Assembly: GCA_965205955.1 (NCBI GenBank)
Contig: OZ242192.1
Coordinates: 1,054,001 to 1,118,000, forward strand
Reading direction: 5' to 3'
DNA: 64,000 nucleotides
Source: G965202915 sp965205955
GTDB lineage: Bacteria; Pseudomonadota; Gammaproteobacteria; Eutrophobiales; Eutrophobiaceae
Shown: positions 37,178-45,359 of the stretch, one piece after another
Position numbering within the stretch: position 1 is the first letter of the stretch
Layout of the letters: each line of letters starts with the position of its first letter
Position numbers and translations under genes: made by a program
The notes under the pieces: generated by a model
What the model was told of the DNA's origin: nothing
Database searches by the model: none
Seen by the model: only the letters and a program-made list of their open reading frames with translations

Positions 37178-38158
37178 TCAGGCGCAACATACCCGCACTT
37201 CCAGCCGCTTTCGCCTCAACAGCGGGGTTTTGGCCATCACCAGGTTACTCAAGGCGCAGGCCACGAACAGACGATGCGCATTCTTATCCAGCCCCCGGTA
37301 GCGCACTTTGCAAAACCCGAACCGTTGTTTGATGATGCCAAACTGATGTTCCACCTTGGCCCTGACCCGGGATTTGTTCCGGTTTGCACAACGCTCCTGC
37401 TCCGTCAACAGTCGGTTTCTATGGCCTTTCGCTTGCGTGAAATCCCTTGCCTGCGGAGCACAATCGGTTATCACTTGCCCCTGACCCGTATAGGCCGAAT
37501 CACCCCAGACACGGGTTTCCTCGCCGTGCAGCAGGTCGCTAAGAACCTGGGAGTCGTGCACATTCGCAGGCGTTGCAACCACCGAATGAATCAGCTTGGT
37601 GCGACTGTCCACACCAATGTGCGCCTTCATTCCAAAATACCACTGCCTGCCCTTGCGAACCTGACGCATATCTGGGTCGCGCTCTTTTTTCTTGTTCTTG
37701 GTAGAACTCGGGGCATGGATGATGCTCGCATCAACAATTGTGCCACGCGAGACTTTCAGGCCGTTTTCTTGCAGATACTGATTCACCTGATGAAACAGTT
37801 GGTCGCCCAGATCGTGCTTCTCCATCAAATGGCGGAATTTGCACACCGTGGTCTCATCGGGAGCCGGCTCTCTACCGAGGTCTATACCGACAAACCGGCG
37901 CAATGCGCGCGAGTCATACAGCGCTTCTTCTACGGCCGGGTCGGAGAGATTGAACCAGTGCTGAAGAAAATGGATTCGCAGCATGCGTTCAATCCCGATC
38001 GGGGGACGCCCCGCACCCTTTGGATGGGGGTAAAACGGCTTGATGACTTTGGCTAGTTCCTTCCAGGGAATAATCGTTTCCATCTCTTCCAGAAACCGCT
38101 CTTTACGGGTCGTCTTACGGAATTTCTCGAATCCGTTTTCAGAAAGTGTCTGTTGCAT
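37178..38158 (-). CDS. IS5 family transposase
   Basis: A 326-residue DDE transposase. The N-terminal RKERFLEEMETIIPWKELAKVI and MLRIHFLQHWFNLSDPAVEEALYD are typical of the IS5 subgroup. The catalytic triad is visible as TIVDASIIHAPSSTKN (first Asp, near residue 142), WGDSAYTG (second Asp, near 217), and RAKVEHQFGIIKQRFGF (Glu, near 270). It is full length with no frameshift, so the element may still be mobile. The 147 bp between its stop and the left end are the element's own untranslated part. Confidence 0.95.
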   Translation of the reverse strand: MQQTLSENGFEKFRKTTRKERFLEEMETIIPWKELAKVIKPFYPHPKGAGRPPIGIERMLRIHFLQHWFNLSDPAVEEALYDSRALRRFVGIDLGREPAPDETTVCKFRHLMEKHDLGDQLFHQVNQYLQENGLKVSRGTIVDASIIHAPSSTKNKKKERDPDMRQVRKGRQWYFGMKAHIGVDSRTKLIHSVVATPANVHDSQVLSDLLHGEETRVWGDSAYTGQGQVITDCAPQARDFTQAKGHRNRLLTEQERCANRNKSRVRAKVEHQFGIIKQRFGFCKVRYRGLDKNAHRLFVACALSNLVMAKTPLLRRKRLEVRVCCA

Positions 38159-38208
38159 GGAATTCAGCCTCTGATAATGATTTCTTGTATTATAAACGAT
38201 TATGGCAA

Positions 38209-38223
38209 TAAATCAGAGTTGCC
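38209..38223 (-). repeat. IS5 inverted repeat, right end
   Basis: GGCAACTCTGATTTA on the minus strand, beside the TTAG target copy. The boundary is confirmed by the in-frame rejoining of the disrupted gene. Confidence 0.8.
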
Positions 38224-38604
38224 TTAGGAAATGCTTTTTCAACGGCATCAAGATCGCCAAAATACCAGGCCTCTAACTCTTGACATATAATACGAATCAT
38301 CGGTGTGTGATTACTTGCTTTTTCACATAGTTGACGCAGCTCGTTTTTAAGAACAATGCAATCCGGGTTACTGTCCAAATCGTGTAAAATAATAAAAAAA
38401 CTGTTCGGCTGTCGCCATGCGGCCAGCTTTAGGGGGATTGATTTTTGTAAATCACTTTTTCCCTGATGAGGCACACATTGGAAAGAAACGCCATCAGGCA
38501 ATGATATTTTATGTAATACGACATCCAGTAAATGACCGGCGGATTCTTCCTCCAGCATGAAAACAAGATGTATCGGTTGGTCATGAGTCATTTCGATCTC
38601 CCGG

Positions 38605-39783
38605 TTACACCTTCAGCAGATCCTGCATCCACAGCCATCCCAACTTATCTCCAGCAGCAATTAACGCGCTGATTTGTTGATCGTTTGAAAGCGGGTGAAT
38701 CGTTGTTATCCCATCCTCTTTTTTTAAAAAGAAAGTTTCATCAATTTCTACATGATTCAACACGTCCGGTGAATGAGTAGAAACAAATACTTGTCCACCA
38801 CGCACTGCGTAATCACGCAATTCCTCGACAAGTATGCCAAGTAACCTGGGATACAGTTGGTTTTCAGGTTCCTCAATACACAAAAACGGATGTGGTTTTG
38901 GATCATGCAGCAGTACCAGATAGGCAAACATTTTAATCGTTCCATCAGAAACATAGCGGGCAATGAACGGGTCCTTAAAAGCGCCGTCCTGGAAACGCAG
39001 CAGCACATGTCCGTCTTCCGTAATGCTGGAGGTTACTTTTGACATGCCCGGAATTCTGGTCTTGAACTTTTTTAAAATTCTGTCGAAGGTCGGTCGATCA
39101 TTCTCATACAAATGCTGTACCACTAAGGGCAGATTATCACCACTTTCCGACAGATGCTCGGCAACGCCAACTTCTACTCTTTGGCGAGCAGCCACGATAT
39201 GAAAATCGGAAACATGCCAATTCTCAATCAAATTGCGGAAAGCACTTGCTGCCTTGAAACGCTGGAATTGTCCCAACCCCTTAATCGCGAGTATGTCCGG
39301 TGCCCCCAATGATTGATAGTCTTTGGTCAAATCCACATCCGGCTTACTAAAATCCTCCTCATTGCTGATAGCAAAGCCTTCGCCGTTGCTAAAATCCAGA
39401 AAATGGAAAGGCGACCCATATCCGCCGCGTTTGTACCGCAAGATTTCACGCTGTACAACTGGTAAGCCGGTCTTGTCTGTAGCGATTTCCAAGTGGTAGG
39501 AGACCAATCGTTCTGATCCCGTAATTGACATTCTAAATTGAATTTCAATCACAATCGGTTTATCCGCATAGCCGCGTGTTACTACTTCCTTATACCCGCC
39601 CATCTTTTGTAAAGCGGTACTGATATTATTTTTTAAGGCATCTTTTAAGAAGCCAAAAACTTGAAAAATGGTTGATTTCCCACTACCGTTTTCACCCATA
39701 AAAACCGCAAACGATGGGAGGTTATGCAATTCAACATTGTGCAAAGCGCGAAAATTCTTAACTAATATGCGTTCTATTTTCAT
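38605..39783 (-). CDS. AAA family ATPase (OLD/AAA15-AAA21 type)
   Basis: A 392-residue ABC/SMC-like ATPase with no coiled-coil arm of note. MKIERILVKNFRALHNVEL is the typical start, Walker A GENGSGKST lies at residues 30-38, Walker B FLCIEEPENQLYP near 302, and the histidine switch FVSTHSPDVLN near 330. Such ATPases form two-gene modules with Toprim or DUF4276 nuclease-like partners in several phage-defence families. The partner gene follows 13 bp downstream but is disrupted, so the module is probably inactive. The start overlaps the upstream ATPase stump by 26 bases. Confidence 0.85.
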   Translation of the reverse strand: MKIERILVKNFRALHNVELHNLPSFAVFMGENGSGKSTIFQVFGFLKDALKNNISTALQKMGGYKEVVTRGYADKPIVIEIQFRMSITGSERLVSYHLEIATDKTGLPVVQREILRYKRGGYGSPFHFLDFSNGEGFAISNEEDFSKPDVDLTKDYQSLGAPDILAIKGLGQFQRFKAASAFRNLIENWHVSDFHIVAARQRVEVGVAEHLSESGDNLPLVVQHLYENDRPTFDRILKKFKTRIPGMSKVTSSITEDGHVLLRFQDGAFKDPFIARYVSDGTIKMFAYLVLLHDPKPHPFLCIEEPENQLYPRLLGILVEELRDYAVRGGQVFVSTHSPDVLNHVEIDETFFLKKEDGITTIHPLSNDQQISALIAAGDKLGWLWMQDLLKV

Positions 39784-40141
39784 CTGTTCCTATCCGATTT
39801 TGTCTGTTACTTTGCAGTATCAGAAGTCTTACATATTGCAGATTCAATACAGTTCCCCGCACATCTCGTTCGTTCCATAACAAATCAAAGGCACGTAATG
39901 GCACGGGGTAAAATGTCTGTCGTGCGATAGGTGCCCTGGAGTAGCCGCCACCGCGTCGGTGGTAATTATTTAATTCACGCCAGCATTCCAACGCCAACGA
40001 CCAGGCGGCGATGGCTTGTAGCAGGGTGGTTTTGCCACAGTTGTTTGGCCCGGCGATAACGACGTTGCCATCAAGGTTAAAGGTTACTTCCTTGAATTGC
40101 TTGAAGTTGCGGAGGGTGGCTTTAGAGATTTTCATTGCCAT
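39758..40141 (-). pseudogene. Stump of a second AAA ATPase
   Basis: Residues 1-95 read as the N-terminal part of an AAA ATPase: KISKATLRNFKQFKEVTF, Walker A GPNNCGKTTLLQAIAAW near residue 33-49, and PLRAFDLLWNERDVRGT. After that the frame continues only 30 residues (LNLQYVRLLILQSNRQNRIG...) without family character and stops inside the next gene. There is no Walker B. I read this as a gene whose 3' part was deleted, leaving a 127-codon remnant. It starts three bases after the SEFIR stop. Confidence 0.6.
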
Positions 40142-40144
40142 AGG

Positions 40145-41593
40145 CTATGGAAGGGTTGCCAGTCTTTCATAGTTTAATAAGTTTTCAAATCGAAACAGAG
40201 ATCCTGCCTTTCGATGTAGCTTGTTATAGGCCTCGTATAATTTGGGATGATCTGAAACCTCATTTATTCCTAATAATACCTGCATTTGGTCAAAATACTT
40301 TTTTGAAACTGAACGAGCGAAGATTTCAAAAGGCTTGGAAATATAGCCCATATAAACTACTGTTTCTGGCCACCATTCTATATAGAATATATCGGGTGAT
40401 TTATTTTCTCTTATGGTATCAATCGCACTTCGCAGGTAGAGAACAAAATCAACCTGCATTAAATCCATAAATTTAATATTCAAATTTGTACACCTCTCTT
40501 TAAGAAGGTCAGCTCTTATGGATCGACGCTCTAACTTTAACCTGCTGTTTCGGCTGTCTAAAGACCCCATAAAATCTCTGATCATTGTAAAACTGAACAT
40601 CACTTCATTCAAACTAGAAAGGTTTAAGTAATATTGCTTCTCTAACAGATAATTGGCACTACTGAATTTTTCTTTTTTGATAAAAACAGCGATCGCATAT
40701 AAAAACAGTTCATGTACAATAAATTTGAAATTATCAATGCCCCATTGGTTGTTTGCTTGTTTTAACTCATACGCATATGGAATAATTTCCTCAAAAAACC
40801 GATGTATTTTTTTCATATTTTCTTCAGTAGGAGCGTAATTGGTTATGTGGTCAAACAATCCAATCAGTTCATTTCTGTGTGGGGCAAATTGTTCTATATT
40901 TTTTACTATGAGATCATCAAAATTATTGTCATGGCTATCATTTTTGATTCGAAAACGATCAAGGTTTTTTGAGAAAATACTTAAATATTCATCTATTGCA
41001 CCAGCAGCAGAATTACTGCCGGTTTTAATTGCCTGTATCGCCGTTTTATAACTAGTGGTGGTCCCTAACAATATAGCATCTTCATCATCAATGAATGGTG
41101 GAGGGGTGCCAATTTCTGGTTTCACATGCAGTGGTTTATTAAATGCCCATCTAATAATTTTTTCAAACTCTTCGCTATATTTTTCTTCTTCTGTTAAATC
41201 AATGTATATGCGTGATTTATAATAGGTGGGCAGGTATAGCTTTCCAGTTTCATCTTTTTCAGCCACAACGACAACGAATTTGTTTTGTTTTTGTTGGTTG
41301 TAAATTTCCTCCGATATAATTTGTGTTTCGGTGCCGACTCCACCTGATCTTCTAGTTGCTTTATCTACATAGGATTTGCTTGAGACTATTAGAACTTTTT
41401 GGATATCCGGTGTATCTACCATCTTCTCCATAAACTTAATAGCGTCATCGCCCTCTCTCAAATCCCACTTATCTAAAATGGTGTCAATACCTGAGCCCCT
41501 AAGCGCAGTTGCTAAATCGATAACCCACTCCACATGGGCAGGGTCAGACTGGCTATAGGATATAAATAGTTTTGGCGGTGTAGAGTCTGTCAT
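40145..41593 (-). CDS. SEFIR-domain protein
   Basis: A 482-residue protein whose first 150 residues form a SEFIR (TIR-related) domain: PKLFISYSQSDPAHVEWVIDL, GIDTILDKWDLREGDDAIKFME and KVLIVSSKSYVDKA with the TETQIISEEIY helix. Bacterial SEFIR proteins have been reported as single-gene anti-phage systems that deplete NAD on infection. The remaining 330 residues are helical, with no recognised domain, and could be the sensor. The gene is clearly AT-richer than its neighbours, which suggests separate acquisition. It begins three bases after mod. Confidence 0.8.
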   Translation of the reverse strand: MTDSTPPKLFISYSQSDPAHVEWVIDLATALRGSGIDTILDKWDLREGDDAIKFMEKMVDTPDIQKVLIVSSKSYVDKATRRSGGVGTETQIISEEIYNQQKQNKFVVVVAEKDETGKLYLPTYYKSRIYIDLTEEEKYSEEFEKIIRWAFNKPLHVKPEIGTPPPFIDDEDAILLGTTTSYKTAIQAIKTGSNSAAGAIDEYLSIFSKNLDRFRIKNDSHDNNFDDLIVKNIEQFAPHRNELIGLFDHITNYAPTEENMKKIHRFFEEIIPYAYELKQANNQWGIDNFKFIVHELFLYAIAVFIKKEKFSSANYLLEKQYYLNLSSLNEVMFSFTMIRDFMGSLDSRNSRLKLERRSIRADLLKERCTNLNIKFMDLMQVDFVLYLRSAIDTIRENKSPDIFYIEWWPETVVYMGYISKPFEIFARSVSKKYFDQMQVLLGINEVSDHPKLYEAYNKLHRKAGSLFRFENLLNYERLATLP

Positions 41594-41596
41594 TTT

Positions 41597-44272
41597 TTAT
41601 GCCTGGTTATCTTCTGTTCGCTTAACCACCATCAACTCATTCCCTCGATCATCAATAACCTTTACCGCCACCTGCTCCCCAGCAATAAAAGGCGCGCTTA
41701 CAGCGCCTGCAAGGTGCTCCCAGACGGTGTCTTCGAAATCGGCTTTTACCGCTTTGCGGATTTTATCCCAGGCGCCGGTGCGGGGGAAAAATACTTGTCC
41801 GGCGCGGAAGCATTGGCCGTCGTAGTCGGGGTCGAGCATCCAGCAGGGGACGTCGTCGCCGTTGCGGGAGTCGGTTTCCATGCTTATCGGGTCGAATATG
41901 TCCAGGCCGCGTAATTCTACCTGATACAGGTCGCCGCCGTTGTCGGCTTTTTCATCGGCTTTTCTTAACGCTACGTCGGGCAGGCCGCATACCGAGAAGA
42001 TCTGGCTGGAGCGCATGTTTTTGAGCAGGTCGGACATGGCCAGGTCGGTGCTGGCCTGGGCGTAGATGGCGGGCAGGCCGAAGGTGGCTTCGCCGTGTTC
42101 GATGGTTTCGCGGGCGGCAGGTTCGATGGCGAAGGCGATGATCAGCAGGCGGGCATAGTCTTTGTTGCGTGCTTCCTTCCCGGCCCCTATTACGGCGCGC
42201 TCGCTGATGGCGCCGTTGGCGGGGCCGAAGACGACGGCTATCGTATCGGCGCCGTCGGCGGTTTCGGCTTCGGCGTGAAGGTTCAGCGATTTGGCGGGTG
42301 GGCGGATGTTTTTCAGGTTGAATGTTTTGTTGCCGGGCAGGCGCACGGTGGGCGACAGTCGCAGGATTTCAATCATGCGCGGGATGTGGTTGTCCTCGTC
42401 GTCCGGTTGGATGGACGGCTCTTGTATGCCTTGAGAATGCTCCGGGGAAAGATCGGGGGAAAGCGGCGTGGGCAGCACTGCCTCGACGCAGAAGGGGCCG
42501 CTGATGCGCGTGACATTAGATTCCACTTCCGGCTTATCGACCAACACTTCTTCCGTCGGCGGTTCGTTGTTGGCGATGGATTTCAGCGTGATATGCGGCA
42601 CGATGCCGCCGACTTGCTCGCCTTTTTTGTTTTGTTTGCGGGCATAGACGAAGCCGCCGCCGGGGCCTCGTTGTTGGTCTTTCAATTTATAATACTTGTA
42701 TTTAGCAGTAAGCAGAAGTTCGCGAGTCAATACCAGCGGTACACGCGACACGTCGGTGGTAATCCAGCGTCGTCCCCATTCTTCGGCAATTAAAGCGGTA
42801 GTTCCACCACCGCAGGTTGGGTCAAACACTAGGTCGCCAGGGTCTGTGGTCATCAATATGCAACGTTGGATAGTTTTTTCAGGAGTTTGGACAACATAAT
42901 TACGTTTCTTTGTTTGCGTTCCTGTGCCGGTATCTTGCCAAGTATTATTCATCTGTGTGAATGAAAAATCCGTAAAATATCTTTTGTAACGAAGAGTGGT
43001 ACGAGTGGCAACAAGGCGGTTCGCCTTTGCTAGTCGTTCTAGCCCCGCGATGGATGTTGACCAATAACGCTGTTTAGATGTGTATTCTCGCCCTTCAAAA
43101 ACAAACGGGGGGCTCTTGTAGAAATGTGATGATGTTAAATCGCTCAACCCAAAAAGTTTCCAATCACTCGGCAAAGATTGAGGTGTCTTTTTTTCCGCTT
43201 TTGTCAATCGCCTCCATGTCCCATTGGGAAATTCCACGCATCCGAAAGAATCTTCTCCCACCGTTTGAAAAGTTTTTTCCACATATAACTTTTGGAACTT
43301 TAAGCGGGAGCGATCTTTGCCATACCATAGAATAAAGTCAGATGAAGTCGGAATAAATTCAGCGGTTAGGTTGCTGGTTTTACGGAAAATAATTTCACTA
43401 ACAAAATTCTCCCGCCCAAACACCTCATCCATCACACTCCGCACCAAATGCACGTTCTCATCCGAAATCTGCACAAAACAGGAACCCGAATCCGTCAGCA
43501 ATTCCCGCGCCAGCAACAAACGATCGCGCATATACGTCAACCATGAATGGATCCCCAACTCCCAGGTATCCCGATACGCCTGCACCATCTCCGGCTCGCG
43601 GCTGAGATTGTCGTCATCGCCGTCTTTCACATCACGCTTGCGCACAAAGGGCTGAAAGTTGCCGCCAAATTTCACCCCGTAGGGCGGGTCCATATACACC
43701 ATCTGCACCTGCCCGCCCAGGCTTTCGTATTCGAGCAGCGAGTTCATCACCTGCAACGAATCGCCGAGGATCAGGCGGTTCTGCCAGCCGTTCAGGTGCT
43801 CGTAGGCGCCGCGGATTTTTTCGCCGATGCTTTTGTCGCCCTCGCCGAACAGGTCCAGCGTCTGCCCGCGTTTGCGGTGGCGGCGTTTCAGGGTTTCCAG
43901 CACCGCCTGGGTGGACAGCCGCTCGTGGGTGAACAGCGGCAACGTGGGAATTTGAATACTGCCGCGCTCGGCTTTGCCGGCCCAGTTGAGGAAGGGCCTG
44001 GACAGGTTTTGTAATTCTCTGGCGGCTGTTTGCGCGGCTGCCAGATTGTCGCTGTTCAGGATGGCGTCGATCAGGCGCTCGCCTTCACTGCGCGCTTCGG
44101 CTTCGTCCCAGGCCAGTTCCGGCGACAGCGAGGAGTCGTAGCGGTAGGTTTTGGGCGGCTTTTTCTTGGCAGGCGGAAAGACCTCTTGTGCGCCGCTTTC
44201 GGGGCGCAACAATGCTTTTTTATCACCGTGGCGGTAATCGCGTGCTGAGGTTGGTTTCGTTTGTCGCGGCAT
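41597..44272 (-). CDS. Type III-like DNA methyltransferase (Mod)
   Basis: An 891-residue beta-class adenine or cytosine-N4 methyltransferase. MVYMDPPYGVKFGG near residue 195 is the catalytic DPPY motif, and LVFDPTCGGGTTALIAEEWGRRW near 480 is the SAM-binding motif; this order defines the beta class. A long DNA-recognition region lies between. The C-terminal 300 residues (after MIEILRLSPTVRLPG near 640) are unusual in length for a plain Mod and end in a small beta-rich segment with AVKVIDDRGNELMVVKR. It is the first gene of the island operon and is divergent from the glycosyltransferase-like gene. Confidence 0.85.
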   Translation of the reverse strand: MPRQTKPTSARDYRHGDKKALLRPESGAQEVFPPAKKKPPKTYRYDSSLSPELAWDEAEARSEGERLIDAILNSDNLAAAQTAARELQNLSRPFLNWAGKAERGSIQIPTLPLFTHERLSTQAVLETLKRRHRKRGQTLDLFGEGDKSIGEKIRGAYEHLNGWQNRLILGDSLQVMNSLLEYESLGGQVQMVYMDPPYGVKFGGNFQPFVRKRDVKDGDDDNLSREPEMVQAYRDTWELGIHSWLTYMRDRLLLARELLTDSGSCFVQISDENVHLVRSVMDEVFGRENFVSEIIFRKTSNLTAEFIPTSSDFILWYGKDRSRLKFQKLYVEKTFQTVGEDSFGCVEFPNGTWRRLTKAEKKTPQSLPSDWKLFGLSDLTSSHFYKSPPFVFEGREYTSKQRYWSTSIAGLERLAKANRLVATRTTLRYKRYFTDFSFTQMNNTWQDTGTGTQTKKRNYVVQTPEKTIQRCILMTTDPGDLVFDPTCGGGTTALIAEEWGRRWITTDVSRVPLVLTRELLLTAKYKYYKLKDQQRGPGGGFVYARKQNKKGEQVGGIVPHITLKSIANNEPPTEEVLVDKPEVESNVTRISGPFCVEAVLPTPLSPDLSPEHSQGIQEPSIQPDDEDNHIPRMIEILRLSPTVRLPGNKTFNLKNIRPPAKSLNLHAEAETADGADTIAVVFGPANGAISERAVIGAGKEARNKDYARLLIIAFAIEPAARETIEHGEATFGLPAIYAQASTDLAMSDLLKNMRSSQIFSVCGLPDVALRKADEKADNGGDLYQVELRGLDIFDPISMETDSRNGDDVPCWMLDPDYDGQCFRAGQVFFPRTGAWDKIRKAVKADFEDTVWEHLAGAVSAPFIAGEQVAVKVIDDRGNELMVVKRTEDNQA

Positions 44273-44312
44273 GGGCGGATTTTATGCCAATTTACCTGCG
44301 GTATGTAGATGT

Positions 44313-44341
44313 TTATCAAACTACAGGTTCAATGCTATAGT
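44313..44341 (+). promoter_or_regulatory. Candidate promoter at the right edge of the island
   Basis: TTATCA at 44313-44318, 17 bases, then TATAGT at 44336-44341 preceded by TGC (extended -10). Transcription near 44348 would serve the plus-strand gene starting at 44378 and rules out the in-frame start at 44309. Confidence 0.5.
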
Positions 44342-44377
44342 ATCAGGCTGAAAAATAAAACCAAATACTATATCGAT

Positions 44378-45313
44378 ATGAAAATTGCGCACATCATCCA
44401 CCCGGTTATTGTCTCGAAGGAGTCCGATCTGCTTCAAGCGCAGCCGATTGTCTTCCGATCCATGCAGGAGGCCAAAGAGTATGCGCGAGGCAAAGCGGAT
44501 ATTGAGTTATATGCCACCAAGTATGCCGACGAAGATAATATCATCCCCAAAGAGTGTGATTTTCGCTTTACCAAAGATCTGGACAGGCATGTGGCGCAAA
44601 TCAAGGAGTTCCAACAGCCGCGCAAACTGGCTATCCTGAGCGATATTCTGCAGCGGCTCTACGAGTCCTCACAGGCCGATTATCTGATCTACTCGAACGT
44701 GGATATCGTGCTCCGGCCGCATTTCTATAACTCGGTTCAATTTCTGATCGAGCAGGGGCACGATGCATTTTCAATTTCCCGCAGAACGGTTCCCAAGGAG
44801 CCAGACATCAACATGCTGTTTATGCTGGGAGGGGACAACCATCCGGGCTGTGATTGCTTTGTGTTCAAGCGCGAACTGTATCCGCTGATGCAATTCAATG
44901 ATCTTTGCATCGGCACTAAATGGGTCGATGACGGCATGCTGGTCAATTTGATCTGTCATGCTAAAAATTTTATAGAGTTGAAAGACGTGCTGCTGACCTT
45001 TCACCTCGGCAATGATCAGGTTTGGGAGCAGAAGCAATTTCTCGAATATATCGAGCACAATCGCCGGGAGCTTGCTGACATTATGAAAATGCTGGAATCC
45101 AATTATTCACTATTACTGAATCGCAGTTCCGATCCACTCAGAAAAATTTTCACATATATTAATTTTCCGACCTCCTATTGGGAAAAAAAATCGGCAATGT
45201 TCAGGATTGTAATAAGAGGTATTATCAGGCTCTTGGTCGGGTGTGGGATGGGAATAATTTTCCGGCTTCCTTTTGGGGAAGTGGTCCGAGCATCCTCGTC
45301 GTTGCGTAAATAA
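44378..45313 (+). CDS. Putative glycosyltransferase-like protein
   Basis: A 311-residue protein beginning MKIAHIIHPVIVSKESDL. LYESSQADYLIYSNVDIVLRP resembles the DxD-bearing strand of GT-A glycosyltransferases (NVDIVL), and GCDCFVFKREL and WVDDGMLVNLICHA fit the acceptor side of such folds. The last 40 residues are hydrophobic (VIRGIIRLLVGCGMGIIFRLPF), a possible membrane anchor. No specific family is recognised and the substrate is unknown. It lies between the defence island and nadK, outside the usual gene order, so it may have come with the island. Confidence 0.55.
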   Translation: MKIAHIIHPVIVSKESDLLQAQPIVFRSMQEAKEYARGKADIELYATKYADEDNIIPKECDFRFTKDLDRHVAQIKEFQQPRKLAILSDILQRLYESSQADYLIYSNVDIVLRPHFYNSVQFLIEQGHDAFSISRRTVPKEPDINMLFMLGGDNHPGCDCFVFKRELYPLMQFNDLCIGTKWVDDGMLVNLICHAKNFIELKDVLLTFHLGNDQVWEQKQFLEYIEHNRRELADIMKMLESNYSLLLNRSSDPLRKIFTYINFPTSYWEKKSAMFRIVIRGIIRLLVGCGMGIIFRLPFGEVVRASSSLRK

Positions 45314-45359
45314 GGCCGCGCAGGTTTGCCCAACGGTCTGGTTTGCCTGAGGAAACAGC

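Larger units (their letters stand above)
37031..38223 (-). mobile_element. IS5-family insertion sequence, 1193 bp
   Basis: Complete element with imperfect inverted ends: GGAACATCTGATTAA at 37031-37045 and, on the minus strand, GGCAACTCTGATTTA at 38223-38209 (11 of 15 identical). Flanks are TTAA (37027-37030) and TTAG (38224-38227), both fitting the YTAR target of IS5 elements but differing by one base. It carries one transposase gene in the direction of the host operon. Length and ends fit the IS5 subgroup. Confidence 0.88.
36822..38591 (-). pseudogene. DUF4276-type gene interrupted by an IS5-family element
   Basis: The N-terminal half (38591-38224) begins MTHDQPIHLVFMLEEESAGHLLDVVL and runs to ...EKAFPK. 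The C-terminal half (37026-36822) continues FKAARYKNKPRYRNPDSI, PSDELQKIV, and ends in TSFNHVVNGIRLL. Removing the element and one 4-bp target copy rejoins them in frame as a 190-codon gene. The EExSA start, the LHDLDSNPDC segment, the QELEAWYFGD motif and the (K)YRNPDSI...F..V.GIR end fit DUF4276 proteins, Toprim-like proteins often paired with an AAA ATPase. Such an ATPase lies 13 bp upstream. As it stands the gene yields a truncated product of about 133 residues. Confidence 0.8.

Noticed and set aside
37049..38056. 335-codon open frame on the plus strand inside the IS element
   Set aside because: Antisense to the complete IS5 transposase with intact catalytic residues.
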